Assembly: GCF_001424345.1 (NCBI RefSeq)
Contig: NZ_LMPF01000004.1
Location: 226,803 to 290,802 of the forward strand
DNA length: 64,000 bases
Direction: 5' to 3'
DNA from: Burkholderia sp. Leaf177
Lineage (GTDB): Bacteria > Pseudomonadota > Gammaproteobacteria > Burkholderiales > Burkholderiaceae
The notes beneath the pieces are model-generated. The model had not been told where the DNA came from. It was given only the letters and a program-made list of their open reading frames with translations, and ran no database searches. The translations under genes and the position numbers were made by a program. Below, in pieces: positions 54,117 through 63,899 of the stretch. The number at the start of each line of letters is the position of its first letter. Position 1 is the stretch's first letter.

Positions 54117-55112
54117 ATGGACCGTTTCCTAGCGATGAAAGTCTTCGTGCGAGTCGTCGAGAGCGGCAGCTTCTCCAAGGCCGCCGATGCCTTGCGCCTC
54201 CCCGCCGCCAGCGTCTCGCGCACCGTGCAAGCGCTCGAAGCGCACCTCGGCGCACGCCTCCTCAACCGCACCACGCGCAGCATCAGCATCACCGAAGACG
54301 GCGAAATCTACTACGAGCGCTGCGTGCGCGTCCTCGGCGAAGTCGACGACATGGAGTCCGTGCTCTCGCGCTCGAAACTCAGCCCGAAAGGAACCGTGCG
54401 CGTGAGCCTCCCCGCGCTGATGGCGAAAAGTACGATCGTCGGCGCACTGCCGGAATTTTTCGCGGCGTATCCGGATATCCGCGTGGAAATGAGCCTCACC
54501 GATAAACAAGTCGACATCATCGAGGCCGGCGTCGATTGTGTGATCCGCGTAGGCGCAGTCGGCGATATCGGCTTGGTAGCAAAAACCATCGGACGATATT
54601 CGCAGATCACAGTCGCCGCGCCGTCGTACATCGAAAAATATGGCGAGCCCAAGACGCTCGAGGATCTCGAGAATCATTATTGCGTCGATTATCTGGTGAG
54701 CAAGACTGGACGCGTGAGGCCGTGGGAGTTCGTCGTGAACGGCGAGACGCGCATCGTCCCGCTCAAGGCGATGCTCGCCGTGAACGACGCCGAGTCGTAC
54801 GTGGAATGTGGCCTCAAGGGACTCGGGCTGATCCAGGCATCGGGTTATACCTTGACGTCCTATGTGGAGAGCGGCGAGTTGCGCGAGGTGCTGCAGGCGT
54901 ATCCGTCGTACCCGCGGGTTGTATCGATTCTTTATGCCGCGAACCGGCATCAGCCGCGTCGCGTGAAAGTGTTCATTGAATGGATTGCCGAGATTTATAG
55001 GCGGCAGTCGTCATTGCAAGTGTCCGACGCCGATCCGCTAGCCGGTCAAACGAGACTTGCGGATCACGCGGTTCCGCACGGGCAGGTGCAAAACGGCGCG
55101 GTCACGTCTTGA
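54117..55112 (+). CDS. LysR-family transcriptional regulator
   Basis: 331 residues. The N-terminal winged helix-turn-helix is FVRVVESGSFSKAADALRLP, followed by VSRTVQALEAHLGARLLNRTT (residues about 10-55). The effector-binding domain from residue 90 has GTVRVSLPALMAKSTIVGALPEF, the opening typical of the large CrgA/PtxR-like subgroup. The last 20 residues are extended and have no known role. It is convergent with the rmd-like gene and overlaps its end by 11 bases. Being between two repeat elements inside the exopolysaccharide region, it may control the bce-II genes or may be a passenger; the sequence does not decide. Confidence 0.93.
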   Translation: MDRFLAMKVFVRVVESGSFSKAADALRLPAASVSRTVQALEAHLGARLLNRTTRSISITEDGEIYYERCVRVLGEVDDMESVLSRSKLSPKGTVRVSLPALMAKSTIVGALPEFFAAYPDIRVEMSLTDKQVDIIEAGVDCVIRVGAVGDIGLVAKTIGRYSQITVAAPSYIEKYGEPKTLEDLENHYCVDYLVSKTGRVRPWEFVVNGETRIVPLKAMLAVNDAESYVECGLKGLGLIQASGYTLTSYVESGELREVLQAYPSYPRVVSILYAANRHQPRRVKVFIEWIAEIYRRQSSLQVSDADPLAGQTRLADHAVPHGQVQNGAVTS

Positions 55113-56070
55113 CGGTTTCGATGCTCTCGAATTTTGCGCGCGCGTGCTGATACATCCACTCGAGCGTGTCGTAGATCGGCGTAACGGGCACGCGTCCAAT
55201 TGCGCGACGCAGCTTGACGTTCGAGCCCACGAGCTTCGCAATCTCGTTGCGGCGCATGAAACGTGGATCGACGAAAACTTCGATTTCATACCCGGCGATT
55301 CGACGCATCATGCCGAGAATTTCGCCGAGCGAATGGCCAATACCAGAACACGTATTGAACGCCTGACCCACGGGCGCTTTTTCGATGAGCTGAGTGTAGA
55401 CCTCGACCACGTCGCGGACATCGGAGAAATCGCGGCTCACGGCGAGATTGCCCAGCGACATTTTTTTCTCGTGGCGCGCGTGGTGATTGACGATCTTGGG
55501 CAACAAGAAATCTTCGCCCTGACCGACGCCCGTGTAATTGAACGGCCGCGTGAAAAAAATCGGCAGACGATCGAGCCATAAGCGCGCCATGTTTTCCATG
55601 GCGAGCTTGCTGACCGCGTAGTCGTTGCCAGGATTGAGCGGCACGTTTTCGTCGATGACTTCCACGTTCGCGTTTCCATACACATTCGACGTGCTCGCCA
55701 TCAGCACTGCACGCGGTTTCTTGTCGAGGAGCGCGAGTGCATCGAGCAGATTGCGCGAACCCATGATGTTCACGAGATAACTTTGCGTCGGCGGATTGCC
55801 GGTGACGTGCGCGAGCCCCGCCAGATGCACGACGACATCCGGTTTTGCATCGGCCACGCACGCGCGGACCGCGTCGAGATCGAGCAAGTCCACGGGCACG
55901 CCGGTTGTGCCCGGCACATCGGCTTCCGATGCCGGCGAGGTCGTGCCCCACACGTCGTACCCTTCGTCCAGCAGACGCTCAGCCATATGGCGTCCGGTGA
56001 ATCCCGAGAGACCCGTGATGAGAGCGCGGCGACGCTTCGTGCCGCCATCAGGATGTTTTGTGTCGTTCAT
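55102..56070 (-). CDS. rmd: GDP-6-deoxy-D-mannose reductase (RMD-like)
   Basis: 322 residues of extended short-chain dehydrogenase fold. Features are ALITGLSGFTGRHMAERLL (cofactor, from residue 16), STSNVYGNANVEVIDENVPL, NDYAVSKLAMENMA (Tyr/Lys pair), TRPFNYTGVGQGEDFLLPKI, RDFSDVRDVVEVY and FNTCSGIGHSL. The late stretch EIEVFVDPRFMRRNEIAKLVGS strongly recalls P. aeruginosa Rmd. It would reduce the gmd product to GDP-D-rhamnose, a component of cepacian. In described bce-II clusters the equivalent reductase gene is bceM. The gmd in this window is 54 kb away. Confidence 0.85.
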   Translation of the reverse strand: MNDTKHPDGGTKRRRALITGLSGFTGRHMAERLLDEGYDVWGTTSPASEADVPGTTGVPVDLLDLDAVRACVADAKPDVVVHLAGLAHVTGNPPTQSYLVNIMGSRNLLDALALLDKKPRAVLMASTSNVYGNANVEVIDENVPLNPGNDYAVSKLAMENMARLWLDRLPIFFTRPFNYTGVGQGEDFLLPKIVNHHARHEKKMSLGNLAVSRDFSDVRDVVEVYTQLIEKAPVGQAFNTCSGIGHSLGEILGMMRRIAGYEIEVFVDPRFMRRNEIAKLVGSNVKLRRAIGRVPVTPIYDTLEWMYQHARAKFESIETVKT

Positions 56071-56756
56071 TACGCTTCGTATTTGCGGCGACCGGTGTCG
56101 CGGAGTGAGTGCAGCGACGAGTGCTGGCCGTTGGACAAACCGTTCAGCCGTTTCGATATGGCAACCCCAAGCAAGTTCACTGCCCAGAAGCTTTCGGGCT
56201 GCTTGTGGATGAGGCGCCCGGCCGTTTTCCGCATGATTTAGCGCCGAATTTTAACATGCGGGTATTTTTGCAAGGGGACAGAACAAGCCATCGATTCGTG
56301 TCACCACACGCGGTCGCCAGCTGGTCGGGCGCGGTACCGACTACGAAAAATTCCTTCAATCGAGCGTCGGCCCGGCCGTCAATATTGACTCCGCAAACCC
56401 GATTTCGCACCTTCCGATGCAGGCCGCACAGAGAAATTCATAAAAATCGTGATTAATTCTATGGCGAAACAATTAGGAAAATATTTGGGTCGGGAGGGGC
56501 CGAGCGCCTATTGAAGGCTTTATCGCAAGCCATCCGAACGCCGTCTTGCTATTACTTTTCGAAACAATTTTTTTAACGGAAATAAGTCGGATCGAAAACC
56601 AACGACACGTTTGCCCATTTCGCCGATCCATTTATTTCAGATTTTTTTGCAATATTTGAACGGTAGGCTTCGATTAACCGAGTAACGGCCGTGACGCTTT
56701 TTCTGCTCCATTGGCCGATTGAGCAGAGCCGGCCGCTCTCAGATGGAGAAAACCTC
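56071..56756. promoter_or_regulatory. Divergent intergenic region between rmd and the beta-propeller gene
   Basis: About 690 bases with no credible gene. The part from about 56400 to 56690 is AT-rich with T runs (56571-56577, 56642-56648) and resembles in composition the bceA-bceB promoter region. It probably holds promoters for both flanking genes. No exact boxes could be assigned. GGAG at 56745-56748 is the ribosome binding site of the next gene. Confidence 0.5.
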
Positions 56757-59009
56757 TTGCATCGCACTTTGCATCGTTTTTCGGTTGTGGTTTCGCGGTT
56801 CGTGTTGGTGAGTGCGCTTGGCTTGGCTGCGGCGGCTCCGGCTTTTCCGGCATACGTGGCGCCGCCGGCTGTGCTGCAGGCGCGAACATCCTGGATTGGC
56901 AACACCTTCGGTTTCGGCGATGGCGCGTGGACGCAGATCAACATCACCGCGATCGCCGTGGCGCCGGACGGGCGCGTGTTCACTAACGCGCCTTGGGACG
57001 AGAGCGGCGCTGAAGTCAGCGTCTACAAGAACGGCAAGGTGCTCGGCGTGGCCGGCGGCACGCACGGCTGGGGCAATTACGGCGGCAACGCCATTGCGCT
57101 GAACAAGCGCTATGTGTTTGTCGCGGTGAGTGTGGGCAACGAGCGCGGCGGTTTGTCGAAGCCGGGTGTATGGCCGCCGAAGGGCAAGCAATGGTTTGGC
57201 GTGTCGCGCCGTGACTTGAGCGATATGAAACGGCCCGCCACGTTCCAGGCGAACCTCACCGCCGATAAAGCCGACGGACACACACAACTTGCGGCTGCGT
57301 TCCTGATGGTCAACGAGGCGCCGGACGAAAAGCGCGGCGCGCCGAAGGTCGAATTCAGGCAGGACGTCGGCGGTCTGGCTGCAACCGATGCCTTGTTGTA
57401 CGTCGCGAATACATCGGCGAATCGGATCGAGGTGTACGACGCCGAATCGATGCAGCAAAAGAGCAACTGGAGCGCGCCGCAACCGGGACGCCTCGCGCTC
57501 GCGAACGACGGCACGTTGTGGGCGCTGGTGAACACGCAAGGTGCGAAGGCGCGCCTTGCTCACTACGCGGCGACGGGTGCGGTGATCGACGATGCGCCGG
57601 CATTCGCGGCCGGCACCGACGCGGTGGATATTACCGTCGATGCACAAGGACGTTTGCTCGTTGCCGACAACGGCCCGCGTCAACAGGTGCTGATTTTCAC
57701 GCGTGAGGGCGGCGCGGGAAAGTATCGCGAGGCGAGTGCGTTGGGTGAGCGCGGCGGAATTTTTTCGGGCGTTGCAGGGAAGCCCGGCCCGCAGCGTTTC
57801 AACGGACTGACCGGCGTGGGCGCGGATGCGGCGGGCAACGTTTATGTATCGACGAACGGCATTGGCGTGCGCCAGGGTTCGACGGGCGCAGGTTTGGGCG
57901 CGACGCTCGAAAGCTACGCTGCCGATGGCAAGCAAGTGTGGCAGGTGCAGGGATTGTTGTTTGTGGACGGCGCGTGGATGGACCCGTCGCGGCCGAACAG
58001 CGTGTACACCGGCAACAAGCGCTTCGAGCTGGATTTATCGAAACCGGCGGGGCAGGAATGGACGTACGCGGGTTTCCTTTCGGGGCGTTTCAAGTATCCC
58101 GAAGACCCGAGTTTCAGCGTGGATGACTGGCCGGGCCAGCCGATCGCACGCAAGCTCGCGGGGCGGACGTTTTTGTACCTGACGGACATGTATTCGGATC
58201 ACTTGAAGATCTATCGCTTCGATGCAAAGCGCAACGGTGAACTGGCCATTCCTTCCGGGTATTTCGCGGGGCGTGAGCGCGATGCGGTGAACATTCCGAA
58301 CCGTCCCGCGGGCGGTGACTGGATCTGGCGTGACGACAGCGGCAACGGGCGTTTCGAGCCGAACGAATTCGAGTCGAACAACGGTTTGCTGCCAAATCCG
58401 GGCGGCTGGGGATGGTGGGTCGATACGAAGGGCGACATTTGGCACACGAGTGATTCGCGCGGTATCAATCGCTTCAAGTTCGGTGGCGTGGACAAGGTTG
58501 GCAATCCGCTTTATTCGTACAACGATGCGCAGAACTTTCCCATGCCGGCGCCGTTCAACGTAGTGAAGCGCGCGGTTTATGAAGCCGATACGGACACGAT
58601 GTATCTGACGGGTTATACGGCGGATGAACCGTTTGATCGAGGGTATTGGAAGGAAGTTGGGCGACGGCTGGTGAGGTATGACCGGTGGTCATCGGGCACG
58701 CCGAAGTTGCGTTATTCGATTGCCTTGCCGTGGGATACGAAGAGCAAGCCGCTTGCTACCACGATTGGTTTGACGGTGGAGGGAAAGTATCTCTTTTCGG
58801 TGGAACCGGTCGGGATGGTTCATGTGTATGAGAAGGATACCGGGCGGGAGGTCGGCGTGATCAAGCCTGGGCCGGAGGTGGGGCGCGCGTCAGGGTGGGT
58901 TGATGTCCCGAACGGGATTAGTGCTAGTCGGCAGGCCGATGGAGAGTATTTGATTTTTGTCGAAGAGGATGCGCGGGGGAAGGTGATGATGTACAGGTGG
59001 CGACCGTAA
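56757..59009 (+). CDS. Secreted NHL/SMP-30-like beta-propeller protein of unknown function
   Basis: 750 residues from a TTG start set by GGAG eight bases upstream. A signal peptide is visible (basic HRTLHRF, hydrophobic VLVSALGLAAAAP, cleavage near AFPA), so the protein is periplasmic or secreted. The rest is rich in blade-like repeats such as NITAIAVAPDGRVFTN, DAVDITVDAQGRLLVADNG and GLTGVGADAAGNVYVST. It also contains WIWRDDSGNGRFEPNEFE, a calcium-loop-like acidic stretch. No catalytic motif is recognised. It precedes the flippase gene of the bce-II set but is separated from it by a repeat element. Polymer binding, modification or cleavage are possible roles. Confidence 0.8.
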   Translation: MHRTLHRFSVVVSRFVLVSALGLAAAAPAFPAYVAPPAVLQARTSWIGNTFGFGDGAWTQINITAIAVAPDGRVFTNAPWDESGAEVSVYKNGKVLGVAGGTHGWGNYGGNAIALNKRYVFVAVSVGNERGGLSKPGVWPPKGKQWFGVSRRDLSDMKRPATFQANLTADKADGHTQLAAAFLMVNEAPDEKRGAPKVEFRQDVGGLAATDALLYVANTSANRIEVYDAESMQQKSNWSAPQPGRLALANDGTLWALVNTQGAKARLAHYAATGAVIDDAPAFAAGTDAVDITVDAQGRLLVADNGPRQQVLIFTREGGAGKYREASALGERGGIFSGVAGKPGPQRFNGLTGVGADAAGNVYVSTNGIGVRQGSTGAGLGATLESYAADGKQVWQVQGLLFVDGAWMDPSRPNSVYTGNKRFELDLSKPAGQEWTYAGFLSGRFKYPEDPSFSVDDWPGQPIARKLAGRTFLYLTDMYSDHLKIYRFDAKRNGELAIPSGYFAGRERDAVNIPNRPAGGDWIWRDDSGNGRFEPNEFESNNGLLPNPGGWGWWVDTKGDIWHTSDSRGINRFKFGGVDKVGNPLYSYNDAQNFPMPAPFNVVKRAVYEADTDTMYLTGYTADEPFDRGYWKEVGRRLVRYDRWSSGTPKLRYSIALPWDTKSKPLATTIGLTVEGKYLFSVEPVGMVHVYEKDTGREVGVIKPGPEVGRASGWVDVPNGISASRQADGEYLIFVEEDARGKVMMYRWRP

Positions 59010-59043
59010 GGGGCGCACGGGGTTTTGGGGTCTGTGGGATTTA

Positions 59044-59740
59044 GGTCGGGGTCTGTGCCGAGTTGCCGCTGCTTAAGATAGCGCGCGGTTTATGTTAGTC
59101 GTTCTCTTTATCACTATTAGCCACTGTCCGTGGCGGGACTTCATTTCTTTGTCCAACGGCGACAAAGAAACGAAGCAAAGAAAACGCCTTCCAACCGCTA
59201 TGAAAACTGTGTGGCACGCAAGAAGCACCCTCAGCGAATAACCACGGACAGCTGAAACCCTCCCGCTCCGGCAACGGATACCCACACGCTTCGCCACCAG
59301 CGTCGGAATCCGTTAATACGGAAATCCGTTCCAGACATAACAACGGATTGAGCCCATATAACCGGTCCACCGTATTTTGAACGCAGACTTAACCGCTAGT
59401 GCTGCCGTCTCTTCGTTTGGGCGCTAGCGCGCGCAGCGCGGAGGCTTGATTAGTGGATTCCTACGCTGGTGGCGAAGCGTGTGGGTATCTGTTGCCGGAG
59501 GGGGAGGGTTTCAACTGGTCTGGGTTATGCGCTGAGGGTGCTTCTTGCGTGCCACGCAGTTGTCGCTGCACGCTGTGGACACTTAAGAATTAGCGGTGGA
59601 GAGGCGTTTTCTTTGCTTCGTTTCTTTGTCGCCGTTGGACAAAGAAATGAAGTCCCGCCACGGACAGTGGCTAATAGTGCAAAAGAGAACAGATAACACG
59701 AAACGCGCGAGGACTTAGAAAGCAGCAACCCGGCATTAAC
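59044..59740. repeat. Palindromic repeat element 2, inverted relative to element 1
   Basis: The arms 59111-59310 and 59460-59680 are imperfect inverted repeats, each with the 27-base hairpin (59144-59170, 59621-59647). The unique centre matches that of element 1 only when reversed: 59416-59461 is the reverse complement of 53293-53338 with few changes. The stretch near 59338-59354 reverses 53400-53418. The two elements are therefore diverged copies in opposite orientation about 6 kb apart. Confidence 0.85.
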
Positions 59741-59748
59741 CCAGCACC

Positions 59749-59812
59749 AAACCTTTAATGCCCAACCTTAACGCCCAAATCCTTAACACCCAAACCCTCA
59801 ACGCTTAAACCC
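59749..59812 (+). repeat. Short imperfect tandem tract (about 15-base period)
   Basis: The phrase CCCAA...TTAACG/CTCAACG recurs four times with a period of 13-15 bases, on a C/A-rich strand, directly before the wzx gene. Confidence 0.5.
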
Positions 59813-59844
59813 CCTAAAACCCAAGTACCAACGACCCGCCCCTG

Positions 59845-61338
59845 ATGGAAAAATCGTTAATCAAAAACATGGCGATCAACTTCTCGGGACTGGTGCTGCC
59901 CACCTTCGTCTCCCTGATCACCGTACCCGCCTATATCCACCTCGTAGGCGTCGAACGCTATGGCGTCATCAGCCTCGTCTGGACGCTGATCGGCTACTTC
60001 GGCATTCTCGATCTCGGCATGGGCATGGCCGCGCAGCATCAAATATCGAAAGCGCACGCAGCAAACGACCCCGAAGCGCGATCACGCGTTTTCTGGAGCG
60101 CAATCTGGCTCAACCTGGGCACAGGAATCATCGGCGGAGCACTGATCTACTTCGGCGCGTTCGCCTATACCGCCTACGTCGCACACACGTCCCCCGACAT
60201 GCAGCGCGAGGTCTATCACGCACTTCCATGGCTCGCGCTCGCCATTCCAATCGCAAACGTTTCATGGGTCTGCGCAGGCGCAATCAACGGCGTAGAACGC
60301 TTCGGTATCTACAACACGAACCAGACCATCGGCACGTTCCTCTTTCAATTGCTGCCGCTCGCCGCCGCATGGAAAATCGCGCCGAACCTGCAAACAGTGC
60401 TCGCCGCAGCCGTGGTCGCGCGGGTTATCGCAGTCGTGATGCTTGCGCGCGCAAGCATCAAAGTGCTCGATCTCAAACGCATCGAGTGGCCGCAACTCGG
60501 GGTCGCCAGCGGACTGTTCAAATTCGGCGGATGGATGCTGGTTGCAACCATCTCCAGCATGATCACGGATTCGCTCGATCGCATGCTGCTCGGCGCAAAT
60601 CTCGGCGCGCGTTTCGTCACGTATTACACCGTGCCGCAGAACCTCGTCACGCGTCTCAACATGCTGCCGAACTCCCTTGTACGGACGCTGTTTCCTCGCT
60701 TGTCAGCGATCAAGCGCGATCACGCCGATGCCATGGTCCGGCAGTCGCTCGAATTCCTCAACGGCGTGTTTACGCCCATCGCGCTCTTCGTCATGCTGGT
60801 GCTCGCGCCATTTCTGCACCTCTGGGTCGGGCAGGAAATTGCCATCGCGAGCGCACCCGTTGGACGCATCCTGATCATCGGCGTGTGGCTCGTCGGGCAG
60901 GCAAGCGTCACGCGCATCATGATCCAGTCGCAGATCAATCCGGCTACGGCCGCGCGTATCGGCCTCGTGCAACTGCCGTTCTTCGTGACGGCGCTGTGGT
61001 TCGGCATCGCGCACTTTGGTCCTATTGGCGCCGCGACTGTGGTCGTGCTGCGTTCGCTGGTCGACTACGGCCTTTTGCTCTGGATCTCGCGCGTCAGTGC
61101 CAGGCCAATTGCCGCCGACATGCTCATGCATCTCGCGTTTCTCGTCGCGGGATTAGGCGCCGCTTATCTCATCGATCCAATTGAATATCCATTGCAGTCA
61201 GTCGCCGCCGCGTTTGTCATCGCGGGGCTGAATGCGAGCTGTTCTTTGTTGACGCGGCCCGCGTTGCGCTCCATGGCGCGCGGCTTTGCTCGCGAGTTGA
61301 ATGCGCGTCTGAAACGACGCGCGAAATCCACGGTTTAA
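59845..61338 (+). CDS. bceQ: Wzx-type polysaccharide flippase
   Basis: 497 residues with about twelve to fourteen hydrophobic helices. The opening IKNMAINFSGLVLPTFVSLITVPAYI and DLGMGMAAQHQISKAHA are typical of the MATE/MOP family that flips undecaprenyl-diphosphate repeat units. FGGWMLVATISSMITDSLDR and TYYTVPQNLVTRLNMLP are further family-like stretches. This would be the missing Wzx partner of bceI (Wzy) and bceF (Wzc). It matches bceQ of bce-II, and the next gene matches bceR. The ribosome binding site is weak. Confidence 0.9.
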   Translation: MEKSLIKNMAINFSGLVLPTFVSLITVPAYIHLVGVERYGVISLVWTLIGYFGILDLGMGMAAQHQISKAHAANDPEARSRVFWSAIWLNLGTGIIGGALIYFGAFAYTAYVAHTSPDMQREVYHALPWLALAIPIANVSWVCAGAINGVERFGIYNTNQTIGTFLFQLLPLAAAWKIAPNLQTVLAAAVVARVIAVVMLARASIKVLDLKRIEWPQLGVASGLFKFGGWMLVATISSMITDSLDRMLLGANLGARFVTYYTVPQNLVTRLNMLPNSLVRTLFPRLSAIKRDHADAMVRQSLEFLNGVFTPIALFVMLVLAPFLHLWVGQEIAIASAPVGRILIIGVWLVGQASVTRIMIQSQINPATAARIGLVQLPFFVTALWFGIAHFGPIGAATVVVLRSLVDYGLLLWISRVSARPIAADMLMHLAFLVAGLGAAYLIDPIEYPLQSVAAAFVIAGLNASCSLLTRPALRSMARGFARELNARLKRRAKSTV

Positions 61339-61353
61339 GGTGAGGAGTGGCGC

Positions 61354-63861
61354 ATGAGAGATGACCTCGATGATGTGCTCATCGACCCGGTTCAGGACCG
61401 TGCTGACAGTGTCGATGTGAATCCGCCTTCCGTGATGGACGCGCCGCCGAAGCATCGTGCGCGCGTTGCGAAACGAGTACCGCGAGTGGCGATCGTGCAC
61501 GACTGGCTCGTGGCGTTTGCCGGCGCCGAAAAGGTGCTCGAGCAGATCATCATCTGCTTTCCCGAAGCCGATCTTTTCAGCGTGGTCGACTTCATGGAAG
61601 AGCGCGCGTGGATGCGCGGCAAGACGGTGACCACGTCGTTCATTCAGAAATTGCCGCAAGCGAAGAAGCGATACAGATCGTACTTGCCGTTGATGCCGCT
61701 CGCTATCGAACAACTCGATGTTTCCGGCTACGACCTCGTGATATCGAGCAGTCATGCAGTCGCAAAAGGCATTCTCACAGGTCCCGATCAGGTTCATGTG
61801 AGCTACGTGCATTCCCCTATCCGATACGCGTGGGACCTGCAGCATCAGTACCTGAAGCAATCGAATCTCACCGTTGGCATGAAGTCGATGCTCGCGCGTC
61901 TCGTGCTGCACTACATGCGCAACTGGGACATCCGGACGTCGAACTCGGTGGATCATTTCATCGCGAATTCGGAGTTCATTTCGCGGCGGATCAACAAGGT
62001 TTATCACCGTGATTCGCATGTGATCTTCCCGCCCGTGGACGTGGATGCATTCCAGCTGTGCGAGGTGAAAGAAGACTTTTATCTGACGGCATCGCGCATG
62101 GTGCCGTACAAGAAAATCGACCTGATCGTCGAGGCGTTCGCGAAGATGCCCGAGCGTCGTCTGGTCGTGATCGGCGATGGTCCCGACATGCGCAAGATCT
62201 GCGAGAAGGCGACCGCGAACATCGAGATCATGGGGTATCAGCCGTTCTCGGTCTTGCAGGACAACATGCGTCGCGCGAAGGCGTTCGTGTTCGCGGCCGA
62301 AGAAGACTTCGGCATCTCGGTGGTCGAGGCGCAGGCGTGCGGAACGCCTGTGATCGCATTCGGCAAGGGCGGCGCGCTCGAAACGGTCCTCGACAGTTCG
62401 AACGCATGCCCGACAGGTCTCTTCTTCGAAGAACAAACGACCGAGTCGATCATCGATGCCGTGGAGGGTTTCGAACTCGGCGCGGTGAAGATCGAACCGG
62501 CGGATTGCCGCGCGAATGCCGAGCGTTTTTCGGTGCGGCATTTCCGCGATAACCTGCGCGGCTACGTGCAAAGCGTCGCGCCGCAATTCACGCTGCCGCC
62601 GCCAGCGTTGCCGCCCGTGCCGCTCGTGCGCAAGGCCAGGCCAACCACGCCGGCGCAGGATGAAGACAACGAAGCCGCCGACGGCATGCGTGTACTCGCC
62701 GTCGATCAAAGCGGGGTGCTCGGCGGCGCGGAATTGTCGCTGCTCGAAGTCATGAAGAACATGCGCGGCAATAACGAAACGGTGCTCTTCGACGACGGTC
62801 CGTTTCGCATCGCGCTGGAAGCCGTCGGCATCAAGGTCGACGTGCTCGATGGCGCCGCGCTCGGAACCGTCAGCAAGGACAGCAGCATGAAGCGGCCGGG
62901 CGCCGGCGTGATCGGCGGCGTCATGGGGCTCGTGCGCGGCACGCTGGAGAAATCGCGCAACTCGGATGTGATCTACGTGAACACGCAACGCGCGATGGTC
63001 GTCGGTGCAATTGCAGGCCTGATTTCACGACGCCCGGTCGTGTGGCATCTGCGCGATATCGTCAGTCCCGAGCATTTCGGCAAGACGCAGCTCACCATCA
63101 TCAAGTGGTGCACGAAGCTGATGCTGGAGCGCGTGATCGCAAATTCGACTGCGTCAGCCGTTGCGCTTACCGCATTGACGCGGATGAAGGAAGAGCGTCT
63201 GGACGTGGTCTTCAACGGCATTTCGGCCGAGCCGTTCACGGAGCTCGAAGCGGTCGCGCAGCACGAACTGCGTGCGCGGTTCGGCTTGCCGCTCGACGCG
63301 TTTCTGGTTGGATCGTTCAGCCGGCTCGCGCGCTGGAAAGGGCAACACGTGTTGCTCGAAGCGCTGCTCGATGCACCCGACATGCACGCTGTTCTGGTTG
63401 GCGCGGCGCTTTTTGGCGAGGACGCTTACGAGGCCGAGTTGAGGGCTTACGTGCTCGAGCACGGGCTCGGGGATCGCGTGCATTTTCTTGGGTTCCAGCA
63501 TGACATTGCAGCTTGCATGAAAGCCGTCGATGTCATCGCGCACACGTCCATTAGCCCGGAGCCGTTCGGCCGCGTGATAATCGAAGGGATGCTGGCGAAG
63601 CGGCCGGTCGTCGCGGCGCGTGCGGGCGGCGTGGTGGATATCGTGACGAACCGCGAGAACGGCATTCTCTGCACGCCGGGCGACGTGGCTGAGCTGGCTG
63701 GCGTGCTCGGCGAACTTTCCGCCGATGCAGACCTGCGCGAGCGTCTGGTCGAGCAGGGTTATGCAAACGCAATCAACCGCTTCGGCACGGAACGGTACGT
63801 GGAAAGCGTGCAGAAGATCCTGTCGGATGTCGCGGGGAAAGGGAGATCGAAGCGGGCGTGA
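61354..63861 (+). CDS. bceR: Two-domain GT4 glycosyltransferase
   Basis: 835 residues with two GT-B modules. Module 1 (about 45-415) starts VAIVHDWLVAFAGAEKVLEQII and has SYVHSPIRYAWDLQHQYL and AAEEDFGISVVEAQACGTP. Module 2 (about 445-830) starts MRVLAVDQSGVLGGAELSLLEV and has VWHLRDIVSPEHFGKTQL, GSFSRLARWKGQHVLLEAL and SISPEPFGRVIIEGMLAKR. Both have acidic E-x7-E type donor sites. It probably adds two sugars of the repeat unit. GGAG lies before ATG 61354, and the gene follows bceQ by 15 bases. The expected bceS-U genes do not follow; an IS end does. Confidence 0.9.
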   Translation: MRDDLDDVLIDPVQDRADSVDVNPPSVMDAPPKHRARVAKRVPRVAIVHDWLVAFAGAEKVLEQIIICFPEADLFSVVDFMEERAWMRGKTVTTSFIQKLPQAKKRYRSYLPLMPLAIEQLDVSGYDLVISSSHAVAKGILTGPDQVHVSYVHSPIRYAWDLQHQYLKQSNLTVGMKSMLARLVLHYMRNWDIRTSNSVDHFIANSEFISRRINKVYHRDSHVIFPPVDVDAFQLCEVKEDFYLTASRMVPYKKIDLIVEAFAKMPERRLVVIGDGPDMRKICEKATANIEIMGYQPFSVLQDNMRRAKAFVFAAEEDFGISVVEAQACGTPVIAFGKGGALETVLDSSNACPTGLFFEEQTTESIIDAVEGFELGAVKIEPADCRANAERFSVRHFRDNLRGYVQSVAPQFTLPPPALPPVPLVRKARPTTPAQDEDNEAADGMRVLAVDQSGVLGGAELSLLEVMKNMRGNNETVLFDDGPFRIALEAVGIKVDVLDGAALGTVSKDSSMKRPGAGVIGGVMGLVRGTLEKSRNSDVIYVNTQRAMVVGAIAGLISRRPVVWHLRDIVSPEHFGKTQLTIIKWCTKLMLERVIANSTASAVALTALTRMKEERLDVVFNGISAEPFTELEAVAQHELRARFGLPLDAFLVGSFSRLARWKGQHVLLEALLDAPDMHAVLVGAALFGEDAYEAELRAYVLEHGLGDRVHFLGFQHDIAACMKAVDVIAHTSISPEPFGRVIIEGMLAKRPVVAARAGGVVDIVTNRENGILCTPGDVAELAGVLGELSADADLRERLVEQGYANAINRFGTERYVESVQKILSDVAGKGRSKRA

Positions 63862-63899
63862 ATCTACAAAACCTGCGCACTAAGAAAGAAAAGCCCCGA

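Larger units (their letters stand above)
59010..59844. other. Non-coding interval between the propeller gene and the wzx gene
   Basis: 835 bases filled by palindromic repeat element 2 and a short-period C/A-rich tract. No credible gene; the short frames here belong to the repeat. Confidence 0.75.

Noticed and set aside
61198..62988. 596-codon open frame on the minus strand opposite bceQ/bceR
   Set aside because: It is antisense to two genes with clear motifs, is rich in Arg and His as expected for a mirrored GC-rich frame, and matches no family.
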